From positions 101,711,698 to 101,775,697 of the forward strand of contig OV050030.1 in NCBI GenBank assembly GCA_920105625.2: a DNA stretch of 64,000 nucleotides. The letters run 5' to 3'. Positions 63,012 through 64,000 of this stretch are shown in pieces. The first letter of the stretch is position 1. Each line of letters starts with the position of its first letter. The translations under genes and the position numbers were made by a program. Under the pieces are notes generated by a model. It searched no databases. It worked only from the letters and a program-made list of their open reading frames with translations, and had not been told where the DNA came from. Source of the stretch: Clusia tigrina. Its lineage: Eukaryota; Arthropoda; Insecta; Diptera; Clusiidae.

Positions 63012-64000
63012 TATAATGGCAATTACATCAAGATTCTTCATGAGTTTAATGCAATTCGGGTGATTGTAAGTGAAATGCAGGGTCCACCGATTTTGGGTCG
63101 GCATTTGATGTTGTTTTTTGGCATCGCGCTTTCAAAGGTAAATACAGTTAATAAGTGCGAAGATGTTATGGGAAGGCTAAAAACTGATTTTTCTCAAGTT
63201 TTTGAGGAAGATTTAGAGAAGTACAATGTGAGCAAGGTAAATTTAATAGTGAATGAGGGAGCGAAGCGTATTTTTTGCAAATAGAGACCGATTCCTTTGA
63301 CATGGAGTAAACAAGTTGAACAGCAATTAAATGACTTTGTGGAAAAGGGTGTATTAGTACCAGTAGACAATTCGGATTGGGGTACTCCGTTGGTACCAGT
63401 TCTTAAGCCCAATGGAGAGTTGCGTATCTGTAGTGATTATAAGACCACTATAAACAAATATCTGTCAGAGGTCAAATATCCATTGCCACGAATTGAAGAG
63501 TTGTTCTCGTCACTCCGAGGGCGATATTATTCAAAGTAGGATTTAGCTAACGCTTATACTCAACTAGTCTTAGATAAATCTTCACAACTTTTGAGCGCAT
63601 GTAGTACACATAGGGGCATATTTGGGATGACTCGTTTACCTTTTGGAATAGGCCTGCTGCGGCTATTTTTCAAAGGACAATAGAAAATGTTCTCCGCGGT
63701 ATACCAAACGTCGTAAATTATTTACACGACATAGATATTGCTGGAAATACTGGAGAAGAATATATTGAAACTATAGAGAGAGTATTGCGAAAGCGAAGCT
63801 GTAGGGTTACGGCTAAGTCCAACCAACTATAATTTTTTTTAAAAACAAAGTTTCCTATTTCGGATTGAAAATAGAACAAGAGGGTCTAAGGACTAATAAC
63901 GACAAGAGTTTTGCCGGTTTTAAAAGCACCAATTCCCCAAATGGTAGTGCAAGTTAGTGCTTTTGTGGGCCTCGTGAATTATTATTCGAAATTCATCCAT
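63012..64000 (+). pseudogene. Gypsy-A pol start (A8), incomplete
   Basis: Linker, stop at 63282-63284 (FCK*), RT start DNSDWGTPLVP and ELRICSDYKTTINKYLSE, stop SK*DLANAY (63537-63539), and NYLHDIDIAG (about 63716). Nearly identical to A7 with an offset of 5,546 bp. It runs off the window. Confidence 0.86.

Larger units (their letters stand above)
60449..64000 (+). mobile_element. Gypsy-A copy A8 (continues beyond the window)
   Basis: LTR, a deleted gag, mariner M8 and the start of pol; cut by the window end in the RT connection region. Confidence 0.9.

Overview
The window contains no recognisable host gene. From end to end it is retrotransposon and transposon DNA of insect type: Ty3/gypsy elements, a Jockey-clade fragment, three RNase H-bearing LOA/I-like non-LTR elements and mariner copies. 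That mix suggests an insect, most likely a fly, and a heterochromatic or piRNA-cluster-like locus. Nearly every reading frame is broken. Element names used here (A to H, M) are local labels, not database names.

The backbone is one Ty3/gypsy family ('A', Mag-like; LTR about 300 bp; tRNA-Ser-type primer site) arranged head to tail with shared LTRs: A1 (1111-2263), A2 (7176-12366), A3 (12061-16637), A4 (16343-44778, heavily interrupted), A5 (44522-49625), A6 (49331-55112), A7 (54818-60750), A8 (60449-64000, runs off the end). Six LTRs are seen, at 12061, 16343, 44522, 49331, 54818 and 60449. This is LTR-(internal-LTR)n, a macrosatellite-like array rather than independent insertions. Part of A5, all of A6 and the start of A7 form a tandem duplication with a period near 5,487 bp and only a few visible differences. 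A2, A4, A5, A6, A7 and A8 all carry a mariner (minus strand, about 1.25 kb, TIRs near 190 bp) at the same TA dinucleotide in pol. A3 has the intact empty site. Every A copy in which the region survives has YLHD instead of YLDD in the reverse transcriptase.

Left part: 36-1110 is a minus-strand Jockey-clade 3' fragment. 2264-7175 is LOA-like element H, which breaks A1. In A4 the mariner (17810-18287 and 24566-24710) is split by a minus-strand 412/mdg1-like LTR element, G (18288-24565). G has an intact gag, a canonical -1 frameshift signal and two small upstream ORFs.

The A4 integrase is then split by a Russian-doll nest: LOA-like F (26044-43546, 11-bp target duplication) contains 5'-truncated non-LTR element E (27365-40660, 53-bp target duplication), which contains gypsy D (27579-37623, 4-bp target duplication ACTG, both LTRs), which contains Mag-like gypsy C (30394-34909). 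The first bases of F can be folded as an HDV-like self-cleaving ribozyme. The end of E has two poly(A) tails separated by about 214 bp of foreign sequence, which looks like a 3' transduction. A7 also holds a 233-bp solo LTR with a 5-bp target duplication.

As a working unit nothing here looks autonomous. The interest lies in the order of events that the nesting, the target duplications and the shared mutations record, and in the few signals that still look functional (frameshift site, ribozyme, LTRs). All similarity calls were made by reading translations from memory of the families; no search was run.
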